Source: Flavobacterium sangjuense
GTDB lineage: Bacteria; Bacteroidota; Bacteroidia; Flavobacteriales; Flavobacteriaceae
DNA: 64,000 bases
Assembly: GCF_004797125.1 (NCBI RefSeq)
Contig: NZ_CP038810.1
Span: 1,798,001 to 1,862,000, forward strand
Direction of reading: 5' to 3'
The notes under the pieces are model-generated. The model ran no database searches and had not been told where the DNA came from. It was given only the letters and a program-made list of their open reading frames with translations. The position numbers and the translations under genes are program-made. Of the stretch, positions 44,396 to 53,701 are shown in pieces; positions within the stretch are counted from its first letter, which is position 1; every line of letters starts with the position of its first letter.

Positions 44396-45931
44396 ATGTT
44401 AGTAAAAGTTTTTGGAAGTGCCGTTTTTGGAGTGGAAGCAACGACAATTACTGTAGAAGTAAATATCGATAAAGGGGTTGGTTATCATCTGGTTGGCTTG
44501 CCCGACAATGCTATTAAGGAAAGTAGTTACCGAATTGCGGCCGCGTTGAAAAATAATGGTTACTATTTACCGGGAAAGAAAATCACAATAAACATGGCGC
44601 CGGCCGATTTGCGTAAAGAAGGTTCAGCTTATGATTTGACTTTAGCAATCGGAATTTTGGCAGCTTCAGGACAAATAAAAACCGATGAAGTTGACAAGTA
44701 TTTAATCATGGGCGAATTGTCGCTCGATGGTGGTTTGCAACCTATAAAAGGCTCACTTTCCATAGCTATCAAAGCCAAAGCTGAAGGTTTTAAAGGGTTT
44801 TTTCTTCCGATTCAAAATGTAAAAGAAGCTGCGATAGTTGCAGGTTTGGATGTTTATGGTGTTGAAAATGTATTGCAGGTCATTGATTTCTTTGAAGGAA
44901 ATGGAACATTAGAGCCTACGATAATAGATACAAGCGAAGAGTTTAATAAAACGTTAGATTTTCCGGAATTCGATTTTTCGGATGTGAAAGGTCAGGAAAG
45001 TATTAAACGCTGCATGGAAATTGCCGCTGCAGGTGGGCATAATATAATTTTGATTGGTCCACCAGGTTCCGGAAAAACGATGTTAGCCAAACGATTGCCG
45101 AGTATTTTGCCACCAATGACAATGCACGAAGCTTTAGAAACTACCAAAATTCACAGCGTTGCCGGAAAAGTAAAAGACACTGGATTGCTGAATCAGCGAC
45201 CTTTTAGAAGTCCGCATCACACGGCTTCTTCCGTTTCCTTAGTTGGCGGCGGAAGCTATCCGCAACCAGGAGAAATTTCATTGGCACACAATGGCGTTTT
45301 GTTTTTGGATGAATTACCCGAGTTTAAACGGGAAGTTCTCGAGGTAATGCGCCAACCTTTAGAAGACAGAGAAGTGACAATTTCGAGAGCCAAATTCACA
45401 ATTACGTATCCATCATCTTTTATGTTGGTGGCGAGTATGAATCCGAGTCCGAGTGGTTATTTTAATGATAGCGATTCGCCAGTCAGTTCTTCGGCAGCTG
45501 AAATGCAACGCTATTTAAGCAAAATTTCCGGACCATTGTTAGACCGAATTGACATTCATATCGAAGTTACACCGGTTCCTTTTGACAAACTTACCGAAAC
45601 CCGAAAAGGTGAAAGCAGCTTTGAGATAAGAAAGCGGGTAACAGCCGCTAGGGAAATACAGTCAAAACGTTTTGATGTATTTGAAAACATCCATTACAAT
45701 GCGCAAATGGGTACCAAGCAAATTCGCGAGTTTTGTGTTTTGGATGAAAATTCATTACAACTTTTAAAAACCGCAATGGAGCGTTTAAATCTTTCAGCAA
45801 GAGCTTTTGACAGAATCCTGAAAGTGTCGAGAACAATTGCCGATTTGGAAGATTCAGAAATTGTAAATTCCAATCACATTGCAGAAGCTATTCAGTATCG
45901 AAGTTTGGATAGAGATGGTTGGCTGGGTTAA
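44396..45931 (+). CDS. YifB/ComM family Mg-chelatase-like AAA+ ATPase
   Basis: A 511-residue protein of the YifB/ComM family. In Vibrio cholerae ComM is a helicase that helps branch migration during natural transformation. The N-terminal Lon-protease-like fold (about 1-170, including KKITINMAPADLRKEGSAYDL) is followed by the AAA+ core with Walker A GPPGSGKT (221-228), Walker B VLFLDELPEF and a C-terminal Mg-chelatase domain (QRYLSKISGPLLDRIDIHIEV). All motifs are intact. Its stop overlaps that of the convergent mvaS by 3 nt. Confidence 0.93.
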   Translation: MLVKVFGSAVFGVEATTITVEVNIDKGVGYHLVGLPDNAIKESSYRIAAALKNNGYYLPGKKITINMAPADLRKEGSAYDLTLAIGILAASGQIKTDEVDKYLIMGELSLDGGLQPIKGSLSIAIKAKAEGFKGFFLPIQNVKEAAIVAGLDVYGVENVLQVIDFFEGNGTLEPTIIDTSEEFNKTLDFPEFDFSDVKGQESIKRCMEIAAAGGHNIILIGPPGSGKTMLAKRLPSILPPMTMHEALETTKIHSVAGKVKDTGLLNQRPFRSPHHTASSVSLVGGGSYPQPGEISLAHNGVLFLDELPEFKREVLEVMRQPLEDREVTISRAKFTITYPSSFMLVASMNPSPSGYFNDSDSPVSSSAAEMQRYLSKISGPLLDRIDIHIEVTPVPFDKLTETRKGESSFEIRKRVTAAREIQSKRFDVFENIHYNAQMGTKQIREFCVLDENSLQLLKTAMERLNLSARAFDRILKVSRTIADLEDSEIVNSNHIAEAIQYRSLDRDGWLG

Positions 45932-47280
45932 GCGAATTTATAATACCTCGCACCAACCAACATCGGATTTTCTTTTTCAATGCTATCCAAATAAAACTCA
46001 TTTTTCGGACTAATGACCGCTTGCTTTAATTCCTTTTTATGAAGTTTTTCATAAGTTGTAAAATCAATGGCAGTGCAGTTTTCCAATGTTTCAAACAAAG
46101 TTGCTTTTGCGATTTGCTTTTGCCATTCCGATACAACTTCGGCTTCAAACACTTTCGATTTGGAACCGCTTCCATAAGCAACGAAACCAAATTTAGCATT
46201 GGTTAAATCTGATTTTTGTTGGAAATGATAACATAAAGTCGATAATAATCCTAAGAAAATAGAACCGGTATAAATGTTCCCAACTTGTCCCGAAGCGATT
46301 TCAGAAGGAAGAATTTTTTCATTCACAAGCGCTAAATATTCAGGGCTTTTGGCTAACGCTTTGAGTTTGTCTTTGCTAGTTTCACCAATTTGTGCTTCTA
46401 AAAGTTCCGGGTTTTCTTTGGCAAAAATCTCTATAAAAGTTCGTCGACCCTGAAAGCAATAGGGAAGATGCATTAGTATGTTTGCCCAGTTTTCATAGGC
46501 TTTCCCTGTTTGTTTGCTTTCTGATTTGTAATGTTCATATGCTTCGGTAATTCGGTTGATGTAACACTGATTGGAATACTGTCCGTCAAAAACAGGCTGC
46601 TCTTTGTAAATGGAAATTTCGTTTTCTAAAATGCCATTCCATTCCGGATTATTTTCGAGTTGTAAGGCTTCTTCTTTGGTGAAATAACGTCTTGGTTTGA
46701 AGAAATCAAAAACGCCTTGAGTTGAAACGCCAACTTCGTTTGAAAAACTTAGAATTCTTGGATTGGAAGTAATCAACATCGCAATAGAACCTGCACCTTG
46801 TGTGTATTCACCAGTCGAATTTAAATCGTATTTGGCGTTATCTGATGCAATTACAATGGCTTTTTTTGTTGGATTTAACTGAATATAATCCACACAATTT
46901 TGCAAGGCATCAATTGCACCAATGCAGGCAAAAGTCAAATCGACTACATCACAATTTCTGAAACTTGCTTCACCAAAAATCATTTCCAAATTGGACAAAA
47001 CATAAGAACCAACAGGCTTAGAACTATCGACACCACTTTCTGTTCCCACATATATTCTGTTGATTTCAGCCGGATTTAAATTTTCCTGTTGGATAAGTTT
47101 CAGTGCCGCATTCGAAGCCATCGTCACCACATCCTGATGCACATCGGGGAAACTCATTTTGTGCAAACCCAAACCTTTGATAAGTTTGTCAGCTTCAATG
47201 TTACGGTTTTCTGCTAAAGTGGTTATGGGTAAATATAATTGTGGAATATCGAATGCGATACTATCAATTCCTGCTTTCAT
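45928..47280 (-). CDS. mvaS: Hydroxymethylglutaryl-CoA synthase
   Basis: Condenses acetyl-CoA and acetoacetyl-CoA to HMG-CoA, the entry to the mevalonate route of isoprenoid synthesis. The 450-residue protein has YVGTESGVD (general-base Glu81), the catalytic cysteine in VVDLTFACIGAID (Cys119) and SDNAKYDL...YTQGAGSIAML. At 450 residues it is longer than the usual bacterial MvaS (about 390), closer to eukaryotic-type enzymes. ATG 47280 gives the standard N-terminus KAGIDSIAFDIP; an upstream in-frame start would read through the promoter and terminator at 47301-47345. Confidence 0.93.
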   Translation of the reverse strand: MKAGIDSIAFDIPQLYLPITTLAENRNIEADKLIKGLGLHKMSFPDVHQDVVTMASNAALKLIQQENLNPAEINRIYVGTESGVDSSKPVGSYVLSNLEMIFGEASFRNCDVVDLTFACIGAIDALQNCVDYIQLNPTKKAIVIASDNAKYDLNSTGEYTQGAGSIAMLITSNPRILSFSNEVGVSTQGVFDFFKPRRYFTKEEALQLENNPEWNGILENEISIYKEQPVFDGQYSNQCYINRITEAYEHYKSESKQTGKAYENWANILMHLPYCFQGRRTFIEIFAKENPELLEAQIGETSKDKLKALAKSPEYLALVNEKILPSEIASGQVGNIYTGSIFLGLLSTLCYHFQQKSDLTNAKFGFVAYGSGSKSKVFEAEVVSEWQKQIAKATLFETLENCTAIDFTTYEKLHKKELKQAVISPKNEFYLDSIEKENPMLVGARYYKFA

Positions 47281-47300
47281 TTGGTTAATTTTTTGCTTTG

Positions 47301-47308
47301 CAAAATTA
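47301..47308 (-). promoter_or_regulatory. -7 promoter box of mvaS
   Basis: On the minus strand TAATTTTG matches TAnnTTTG, 20 nt before the mvaS start. It overlaps the T-tract of the terminator at 47308-47345. The -33 box is not clear. Confidence 0.4.
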
Positions 47309-47345
47309 AAAAAGGCAACTTCAATTTGTATTGAAACTGCCTTTA
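47308..47345 (-). terminator. Terminator downstream of the metallopeptidase gene
   Basis: Two stacked stems, AAGGCA/TGCCTT and TTCAAT/ATTGAA, separated by an AC/AC internal loop and closed by a 4-nt loop (TTGT on the plus strand). On the minus strand it is followed by six T, so it ends transcripts from the minus-strand gene that stops at 47438. Confidence 0.7.
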
Positions 47346-47437
47346 AAATTACACTGTTGAACACGATTTATGATAAATTCAACAAAGTCGATATAATTTT
47401 TTTAAATTGTGATTTTAACTAAAAATAACTGCGATTT

Positions 47438-48292
47438 TTAATCCAAAAGAGCCGAAAACGTATCGCCTTGTCTGATGTCGCCAGAGTTGTATCCTTTTTT
47501 GAACCATTCAATACGCTGCTTTGATGAACCATGTGTAAACGATTCTTGATTCACGTGACCTTGCATTTTACTTTGAATAGCATCATCGCCAACCGCATTG
47601 GCGGCACTCAGTGCTTCTTCAATATCGCCTGCTTCTAAAAGTTCCTTGTTGTAATGTGCCCAAACTCCGGCATAAAAATCAGCCTGAAGCTCCAGGCAAA
47701 CAGAAAGCTTATTCGCTTCAGTTTCACTTCTCTCTGACTGTAACTGTCGAACCTTATCTGAAGTTCCCATCAGTTTTTGAATATGATGACCCATTTCATG
47801 GGCAATAACATAAGCAATGGCAAAGTCGCCACCTTGAGCGCCAAAACGTGATTTCAATTCTTCAAAAAAGCGTAAGTCCATATAGATTTTTTTATCTCCG
47901 GGACAATAAAACGGACCAGATGCAGAAGTTGCGCTGCCACATGCTGTTTCCACGCCATCATCAAAAATTACCATTCCGGGTTCTTCAAAAGTCATATTGT
48001 TTTCGTCAAAAATGGTCGTCCAGGTTTTGGTATTATACACAAATACCGATTCTGAGAAATCACCTAATTCCTTTTCCTCGGCAGTTAATTCCCTGGTTTG
48101 TGTTTGCTCTTCCGTTTGTGTTCCCTGTGTTTGTTCGATAATATTACCAATTGTTTGACCGGTTTCACCGCCAAACATGTTAAGTAGTAAAACTATAATA
48201 CCAATTGCACCGCCGCCAAGAAGGGCTTTTCCTCCACCTGACATTCCTCTACGGTCTTCAAAATTTCCGCTATCCTGTTTTAACCATTTCAT
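47438..48292 (-). CDS. Neutral zinc metallopeptidase, YpfJ family
   Basis: A 284-residue protein of the YpfJ/KPN_02809 family. The N-terminus MKWLKQDSGNFEDRRG is typical, followed by a glycine-rich stretch and one membrane helix (about residues 24-41), a Gln/Thr-rich linker, and the catalytic domain with HEMGHH (His165, Glu166, His169) and the third-ligand region LELQADFYAG. The C-terminal HGSSKQRIEWFKKGYNSGD is a family signature. It is probably membrane anchored with a periplasmic catalytic domain. The biological substrate is not known. It starts 10 nt after the hybrid kinase stop. Confidence 0.93.
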   Translation of the reverse strand: MKWLKQDSGNFEDRRGMSGGGKALLGGGAIGIIVLLLNMFGGETGQTIGNIIEQTQGTQTEEQTQTRELTAEEKELGDFSESVFVYNTKTWTTIFDENNMTFEEPGMVIFDDGVETACGSATSASGPFYCPGDKKIYMDLRFFEELKSRFGAQGGDFAIAYVIAHEMGHHIQKLMGTSDKVRQLQSERSETEANKLSVCLELQADFYAGVWAHYNKELLEAGDIEEALSAANAVGDDAIQSKMQGHVNQESFTHGSSKQRIEWFKKGYNSGDIRQGDTFSALLD

Positions 48293-48302
48293 AATTGTAA
48301 AG

Positions 48303-51300
48303 TTAGTTAATACTTATCCATTGACTTATGATTTTAATTAAAAAATCTTTATCAATTGGTTTAGGAATGTAGTCGTCCATTCCAAATTGTATGCATTTTT
48401 CTTTTTCTCCAACAATGGTTCCTGCTGTTAGGGCAATTATCGGAATTTTTTCTGCTTTTGGTATTTTTCTAATTTCTACCGTTGCGTCATATCCGTTCAT
48501 AATTGGCATTTGAATATCCATCAAAATCAAATCCGGAATCACGGTCTGTATTTTTTCAAGCGATTGTTTTCCGTTTTCTAATTCAAAAATTTGTGCATTT
48601 GGCAAGATTTGTTTCATCAACGTTTTTGCCAAAAGCATATTTATCTTATTGTCTTCAACTATAAAAATTATCTTTTCTTCGTCACTAACTATATTGTTTG
48701 AAGAACCTGCATTAGAAACGGTTTTAGAACTTTTAGCGATTGCTTGTTGGTTTGAAAAGTCAACTTCAAGCACGAAACTAAATTCACTTCCTTCTCCGAA
48801 TTCACTTCCAAGCTCCAATTTGCTATCCATCAAATTTAAAAGTTGGTTTGAAATCGAAAGCCCTAAACCAGTTCCGCCAAATCGTTTGGTTGTTGAGGTG
48901 TCTTCTTGAGAAAACGCTTCAAAAATTCGCAATTGGTTTTTCTTTTTGATACCAATTCCGGTGTCTTTTACCGAAAATTTTAATTTGATTTTGTGGTCAT
49001 TTATATATTCAAAAACCGAAACTGATAAATCAACTCCTCCTTTTTCTGTGAATTTTACTGCGTTGCTTAATAGATTGATTAAAACTTGTTTCAATCGAAT
49101 ATAATCTACGAATATGTATATTGGTACATTTTGGTCAATCGCTAAATTAATATTGAGCTTTTTTAGATCTGCTTCATATTTTACTAAATCAACTACCTGA
49201 TTCGTAATTTCGGACAGACCGACTTTTTCAATATTGAGTTCTAATTTACCTGATTCAATTTTGGAGAAATCCAGAATATTATTGATAACTTCCATCAATG
49301 AATTTGCCGATTGATTGATTGTATCCATGTATTTCTTTTGGATGTCTTCGAGGTTTGAATTCATCAAAAGCTCAGTAAATCCAATAATCCCATTTAAAGG
49401 AGTTCGGATTTCGTGACTCATATTGGCCAAAAATTCCGATTTTGCTTTGTTGGCAGCCTGTGCATAATTTTTTTCTTTGATGGCTTCTTCGGCTTCCATT
49501 CTTTGGGTAATATCGATGAAAATACCAACGATAAATTCTATTTTTCCGTCTTTAAAAATTGGCTCTCCAAATTCTTCTACCCATATAAAATGACCGTCCT
49601 TATGAACTATTCTATAGATTAAATGGATTTTTTGTTTTTCATTAAATAATTCTTCGGCTTTACTTCTTATGATTTTTATGTCATCCGGATGAACCAAATT
49701 GATATAGTAAATTTTATTTTGCAGAAAATCTTCTTTCGGATAACCCGTTAATTTTTCAATTTCGTCGTTCAGATATATTTTTGACCATTTCTCATCATAT
49801 TTTGAAAGATGAACAGAACCTGGAATATTATTTGCTAAAAGCTGGAACTTTTCCTCACTTTCTTTAATCATTGACTCGTTAAGATTTCGCTCTATCGCAT
49901 AGGATATATTATTGGCTAATGTTTGCAGCGTTGAGATTTCATCACTTGTCCATTCTCTTTCTTTTTGGGTTACTATAAATACGATGAAGCCATACAGGTT
50001 TTCTTTAACAAAAATGGGCAGGAATAATGTTGATTTTGTGTTTAATGATATGAAAAGCTCTCGGGTTACTTCATTTTTTATCTTTTTGGTTACTGAAAAA
50101 TAAGGTTGATTTTGTAGCAAATTTTCCATTACGTCTGCAATTTTATCGTAAGGAACATTCAAAATCATTGGGTTTAACTGGGTCAAAGATTTTGTTTCAC
50201 CTGACCATCTGTATTTTTGGATTAGCGATTTATTTACAGGATCATTTTCAAAAAAAGACAATATATCAACTTGGGTAACATCACCAATATTTTCTAAAAT
50301 ACCATTAAAGATCTCATCATTGTTTTTAGACATTAAAAAGCGCTGTGTATTTTTACTGATAACAGTTAAAATATCACTCTTATAAGACAGCTTTTTATCT
50401 GATTCTAAAAGCAACTGAGATTCTATGGCAATGGCAATCAAATCGGCAACAGAGCGTGAAAAGTTTATATCTTCACTATCCCAGTCTACAGGTTTTTCTA
50501 CTTTCTCAAAGCATAAGATTCCAATGATTTTACCATTTATCACTATTGGAGTATCCAACAAAGATTTGATGTTATATTTTGGAAAATAGTCATAACAAAG
50601 TTCCTGTGTAATATTATTGTCGTATACATTTGAAGCCACAATCTGCATTCCGGTTTCTATATTCGCAAAGTAATTAGGATGCGTTGCTTTATCAATAAAG
50701 AAGTTTTTTTCATAACGGTCACTTTCCAAATAATACATGCTTTCACAACGAATGCCATCGGGAATAGCTACCCAATAACTCACTCGGTCAAGGCTGCAAT
50801 TTGTACTAGCAACTTTTAGAATGTTTTTGAGAATTCCGTTGAAAGTATCTTTGTTAGAATAACTTTGAGATGTTAGTTTTTTTAATGTTTCATTGTGGAC
50901 TCTGACTTTTTTGCTTCTGTTATAATGTTCTATTTCGAGATTTTTTACCAGCGTAACATCTCTTGCAATAGCTGAAAAACCTACAATATCGTCATTTTGG
51001 TTTCTCTTCATGGTTACTTTTTGAGAAACCCAGATGGTGTCTCCGTCTTTTTTAACCAACGGAAAAACCAGGTCAACATATTGATTGCTTTCTTTTGGAA
51101 TATCTTTATAGAAATCGACAACAAAGTCTATGTAATCGTTTCTGATAAACTTAAAAAATGGCATGTCTATAATTTCATCTTTTGAATAACCAGTTGTCTT
51201 TTCTGTATACTGATTGACATAAGTAACATTTGAATTTAAATCAATTTCATAAATCAAATCTGCTGCTGATTCAATTAGGCTTCTATATTGATTCTCAATG

Positions 51301-52256
51301 TTAATTTGCTCTGTTACATCCTGACCGATACCAATAACTACATCATCGGAGTATTTCTTGTCTTTCCACTGAATGTATTTGTAGTCGCCATTTTTACATT
51401 TTAGTTTTCGGACATACAATCGGTCATCAATATAATCATCATGATAACCTTCGCCAACAAATTCGGAATCTTCCGTTAAATCCCAGAATCCCATTCCCAT
51501 TACTTCATCGACAGTATAACCCAAAATATCTTTAATAGATTCGCTGCAAAATGACACTTCTCCTTTTTTGTTGGTTGTCATAATCAATGAATTTCCATTG
51601 TTTACTATGATGTTTGCAAAAAGAAATTTATTTTTTGTTTCAATTAATGCCAAATGCCTAGCGCTATGAATTGTAGTGGTTAGTATAAAAGAACAGATGA
51701 GAATAATAGTGTAGTTATGCGGAATCAATTCAAAACCATACGAACTAATAAGAAGCAACAGGCAGGTAATTACGAATAGCCAATAGTGAAGAATGTTTTT
51801 TAAGACAAAATAGGAAAGGAAGTATATCAATATCAGACTAACATAGCATATCAATTCAAAATCATTAAAAAACACGTACGCAACAATAAGTCCAAAATAT
51901 CCAAAATAACAGAGTAAAAAAATGGATTTAATACGTTTGGCAAAAAATCTTGTTCGGGTACAAAGCAGATAGAAAATTAATAATGCTATTCCAATCAAGA
52001 CATTAGGAACTAGAAAACTGGTAGTGCGTACCTTAAAAACCTCCAGAATCGATTCGACCAGCGGAATTGTAATTCCAAAAAAGAGCAAGTAAAGTTCGTA
52101 TTGTTGCTCTTTTGGTTCAAATTCTGAATGATTGCGCAGGTTTAATTTTTTTTTCAAAGAATTGCTTGTCGCAAAATAAGCTCCATAAAGTAGCAGCAGC
52201 AAAACGGCTATTATTATTAAATTATTGGTGTTTGAAAAAGTAAAAAAATCGGCCAA
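48303..52256 (-). CDS. Hybrid sensor histidine kinase/response regulator (PAS-PAS-GAF-GAF-PAS)
   Basis: A 1317-residue membrane sensor. Order: about 7 hydrophobic helices (residues 10-205), PAS (about 215-320), PAS (322-440), GAF (about 465-615), GAF (about 635-785), PAS with PAC (about 790-920, ending GIFIDITQR), HisKA with the phospho-His in FLANMSHEIRTPLNGIIGF, HATPase (LLSNAVKFTEKG, DTGIGI, GGTGLGLSIS) and a C-terminal receiver (LILMDIQMPIMNG, IPKPID). The input stimulus is unknown. No separate response regulator or Hpt protein is adjacent. Confidence 0.95.
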   Translation of the reverse strand: MADFFTFSNTNNLIIIAVLLLLLYGAYFATSNSLKKKLNLRNHSEFEPKEQQYELYLLFFGITIPLVESILEVFKVRTTSFLVPNVLIGIALLIFYLLCTRTRFFAKRIKSIFLLCYFGYFGLIVAYVFFNDFELICYVSLILIYFLSYFVLKNILHYWLFVITCLLLLISSYGFELIPHNYTIILICSFILTTTIHSARHLALIETKNKFLFANIIVNNGNSLIMTTNKKGEVSFCSESIKDILGYTVDEVMGMGFWDLTEDSEFVGEGYHDDYIDDRLYVRKLKCKNGDYKYIQWKDKKYSDDVVIGIGQDVTEQINIENQYRSLIESAADLIYEIDLNSNVTYVNQYTEKTTGYSKDEIIDMPFFKFIRNDYIDFVVDFYKDIPKESNQYVDLVFPLVKKDGDTIWVSQKVTMKRNQNDDIVGFSAIARDVTLVKNLEIEHYNRSKKVRVHNETLKKLTSQSYSNKDTFNGILKNILKVASTNCSLDRVSYWVAIPDGIRCESMYYLESDRYEKNFFIDKATHPNYFANIETGMQIVASNVYDNNITQELCYDYFPKYNIKSLLDTPIVINGKIIGILCFEKVEKPVDWDSEDINFSRSVADLIAIAIESQLLLESDKKLSYKSDILTVISKNTQRFLMSKNNDEIFNGILENIGDVTQVDILSFFENDPVNKSLIQKYRWSGETKSLTQLNPMILNVPYDKIADVMENLLQNQPYFSVTKKIKNEVTRELFISLNTKSTLFLPIFVKENLYGFIVFIVTQKEREWTSDEISTLQTLANNISYAIERNLNESMIKESEEKFQLLANNIPGSVHLSKYDEKWSKIYLNDEIEKLTGYPKEDFLQNKIYYINLVHPDDIKIIRSKAEELFNEKQKIHLIYRIVHKDGHFIWVEEFGEPIFKDGKIEFIVGIFIDITQRMEAEEAIKEKNYAQAANKAKSEFLANMSHEIRTPLNGIIGFTELLMNSNLEDIQKKYMDTINQSANSLMEVINNILDFSKIESGKLELNIEKVGLSEITNQVVDLVKYEADLKKLNINLAIDQNVPIYIFVDYIRLKQVLINLLSNAVKFTEKGGVDLSVSVFEYINDHKIKLKFSVKDTGIGIKKKNQLRIFEAFSQEDTSTTKRFGGTGLGLSISNQLLNLMDSKLELGSEFGEGSEFSFVLEVDFSNQQAIAKSSKTVSNAGSSNNIVSDEEKIIFIVEDNKINMLLAKTLMKQILPNAQIFELENGKQSLEKIQTVIPDLILMDIQMPIMNGYDATVEIRKIPKAEKIPIIALTAGTIVGEKEKCIQFGMDDYIPKPIDKDFLIKIISQWISIN

Positions 52257-52309
52257 CGTTATTCAGATTTATGAGGTTTTTGGTTTGGTTTTATCAAAAA
52301 TAAATAAAT

Positions 52310-53641
52310 TTAGGACAGCCATTTTAATATTTTCTTTAAAATATTTATTTTTCCTTTATAGGGCGCATACCGAATCGGAATATCAAGCCAATTTGCTTTT
52401 TTGACAACAGCTTTGCGATGCGTAAAAGTATCAAAACTTAACTTACCGTGATAGGCACCAATACCACTATGTCCAACTCCTCCAAATGGCAATCTTTTGT
52501 TGGAAAAATAAACAACTGTATCATTAATGCAGCCACCGCCAAAAGAATAATTTTGGATTATTTTTTTGGCGAAAGCGCTGTTATTGCTAAAAACATAAAG
52601 CGACAAAGGCTTTTCGTATCTTGAAATTATGGAAACCAAATCAGCTTCGTTTTCAAAAGATAAAACAGGAAGAATTGGGCCAAAAATTTCGTCTTTCATA
52701 ATCATGCTGTCCAAAGCAGGCTCGTTAATAAGTGTTGGCGCTATGTAAAAATCGGTTTCATTGATTTGACCTCCGAAAATTACATTTTCATCTTTTATCA
52801 TTAAAGCCAATCTTTTCCAGTTTTTTCCATTGATGATTCTTGCAAAATCGGTAGACTTTTCCGGATTTTCTCCATAAGCAGCTGTGATTTCCTTTTTTAA
52901 TGATTCGATAAAAGCTGCTTTTATTTTATTCGAAACCAACAAATAATCTGGCGCAATGCAGGTTTGCCCAGCATTTAGGAATTTGCCCCAAACGATTCTT
53001 TTGGCTGCCAGTTTTATATTAGCCGTTTCGTCAATAATACACGGATTTTTTCCACCAAGTTCTAATGTTACCGGCGTTAGGTTTTCTGCCGCTGCTTTGG
53101 CTACTATTTTACCAACAGCAACGCTGCCTGTAAAGAAAATATAATCCCAGCGTTGTGCTAATAATTGTTGAGCAATTTCAATACCGCCTTCCACACATTT
53201 TACATGATTTTCATCAAAAGTTTCGTTTATTATTTTGGCAACAATCTTTGAAGTGTTTGGCGTTAGTTCCGAAGGTTTTACCACCACTTCATTTCCTGCA
53301 GCAACGGCAGCGATTAAGGGGCATAATGCCAATTGGTATGGATAATTCCACGGAGCAATAATTAATACTTTACCATAAGGTTCTTTATAGATATAATCTG
53401 TTGACGGGAAATTTAAAAGAGAAGGCAAAACCAGTTGAGGTTTTGCCCATTTATTTATGTTTTTAATGGTATGATTAAGTTCAGTCAGTATGTAAGCTGT
53501 TTCACTTATAACCGCTTCAAAGGCTGGTTTTTTGAAATCATCATAGAGTGCTTTTATGATTTCCTGTTCATGCAACTGAACACAATTCAATAATTTTAAT
53601 AACGATTGTTTTCGGTAATTTATATCTGTTTTAAAATTCAT
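52310..53641 (-). CDS. Aldehyde dehydrogenase (ALDH3-like)
   Basis: A 443-residue NAD(P)-dependent aldehyde dehydrogenase of the class 3/fatty aldehyde type. Visible motifs are IIAPWNYPYQLALCPLIAA, VVKPSELTPNTS, the FFTGSVAVG nucleotide loop, the general base in LELGGKNP (Glu194) and the catalytic cysteine in NAGQTCIAPDY (Cys228). The C-terminus WLDIPIRYAPYKGK matches the ALDH3 group. ATG 53641 is chosen over an in-frame start 24 bases upstream. It probably oxidises medium or long chain aldehydes. Confidence 0.95.
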   Translation of the reverse strand: MNFKTDINYRKQSLLKLLNCVQLHEQEIIKALYDDFKKPAFEAVISETAYILTELNHTIKNINKWAKPQLVLPSLLNFPSTDYIYKEPYGKVLIIAPWNYPYQLALCPLIAAVAAGNEVVVKPSELTPNTSKIVAKIINETFDENHVKCVEGGIEIAQQLLAQRWDYIFFTGSVAVGKIVAKAAAENLTPVTLELGGKNPCIIDETANIKLAAKRIVWGKFLNAGQTCIAPDYLLVSNKIKAAFIESLKKEITAAYGENPEKSTDFARIINGKNWKRLALMIKDENVIFGGQINETDFYIAPTLINEPALDSMIMKDEIFGPILPVLSFENEADLVSIISRYEKPLSLYVFSNNSAFAKKIIQNYSFGGGCINDTVVYFSNKRLPFGGVGHSGIGAYHGKLSFDTFTHRKAVVKKANWLDIPIRYAPYKGKINILKKILKWLS

Positions 53642-53701
53642 AACTTGACCAGATTGGTTGAGCAAGTTACATTTTTAACAAATACAATTCAATTTTATTA
53701 T

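Noticed and set aside
47281..47364. N-terminal extension of mvaS
   Set aside because: It would be encoded by the hairpin terminator and promoter region, and the standard family N-terminus begins at 47280.
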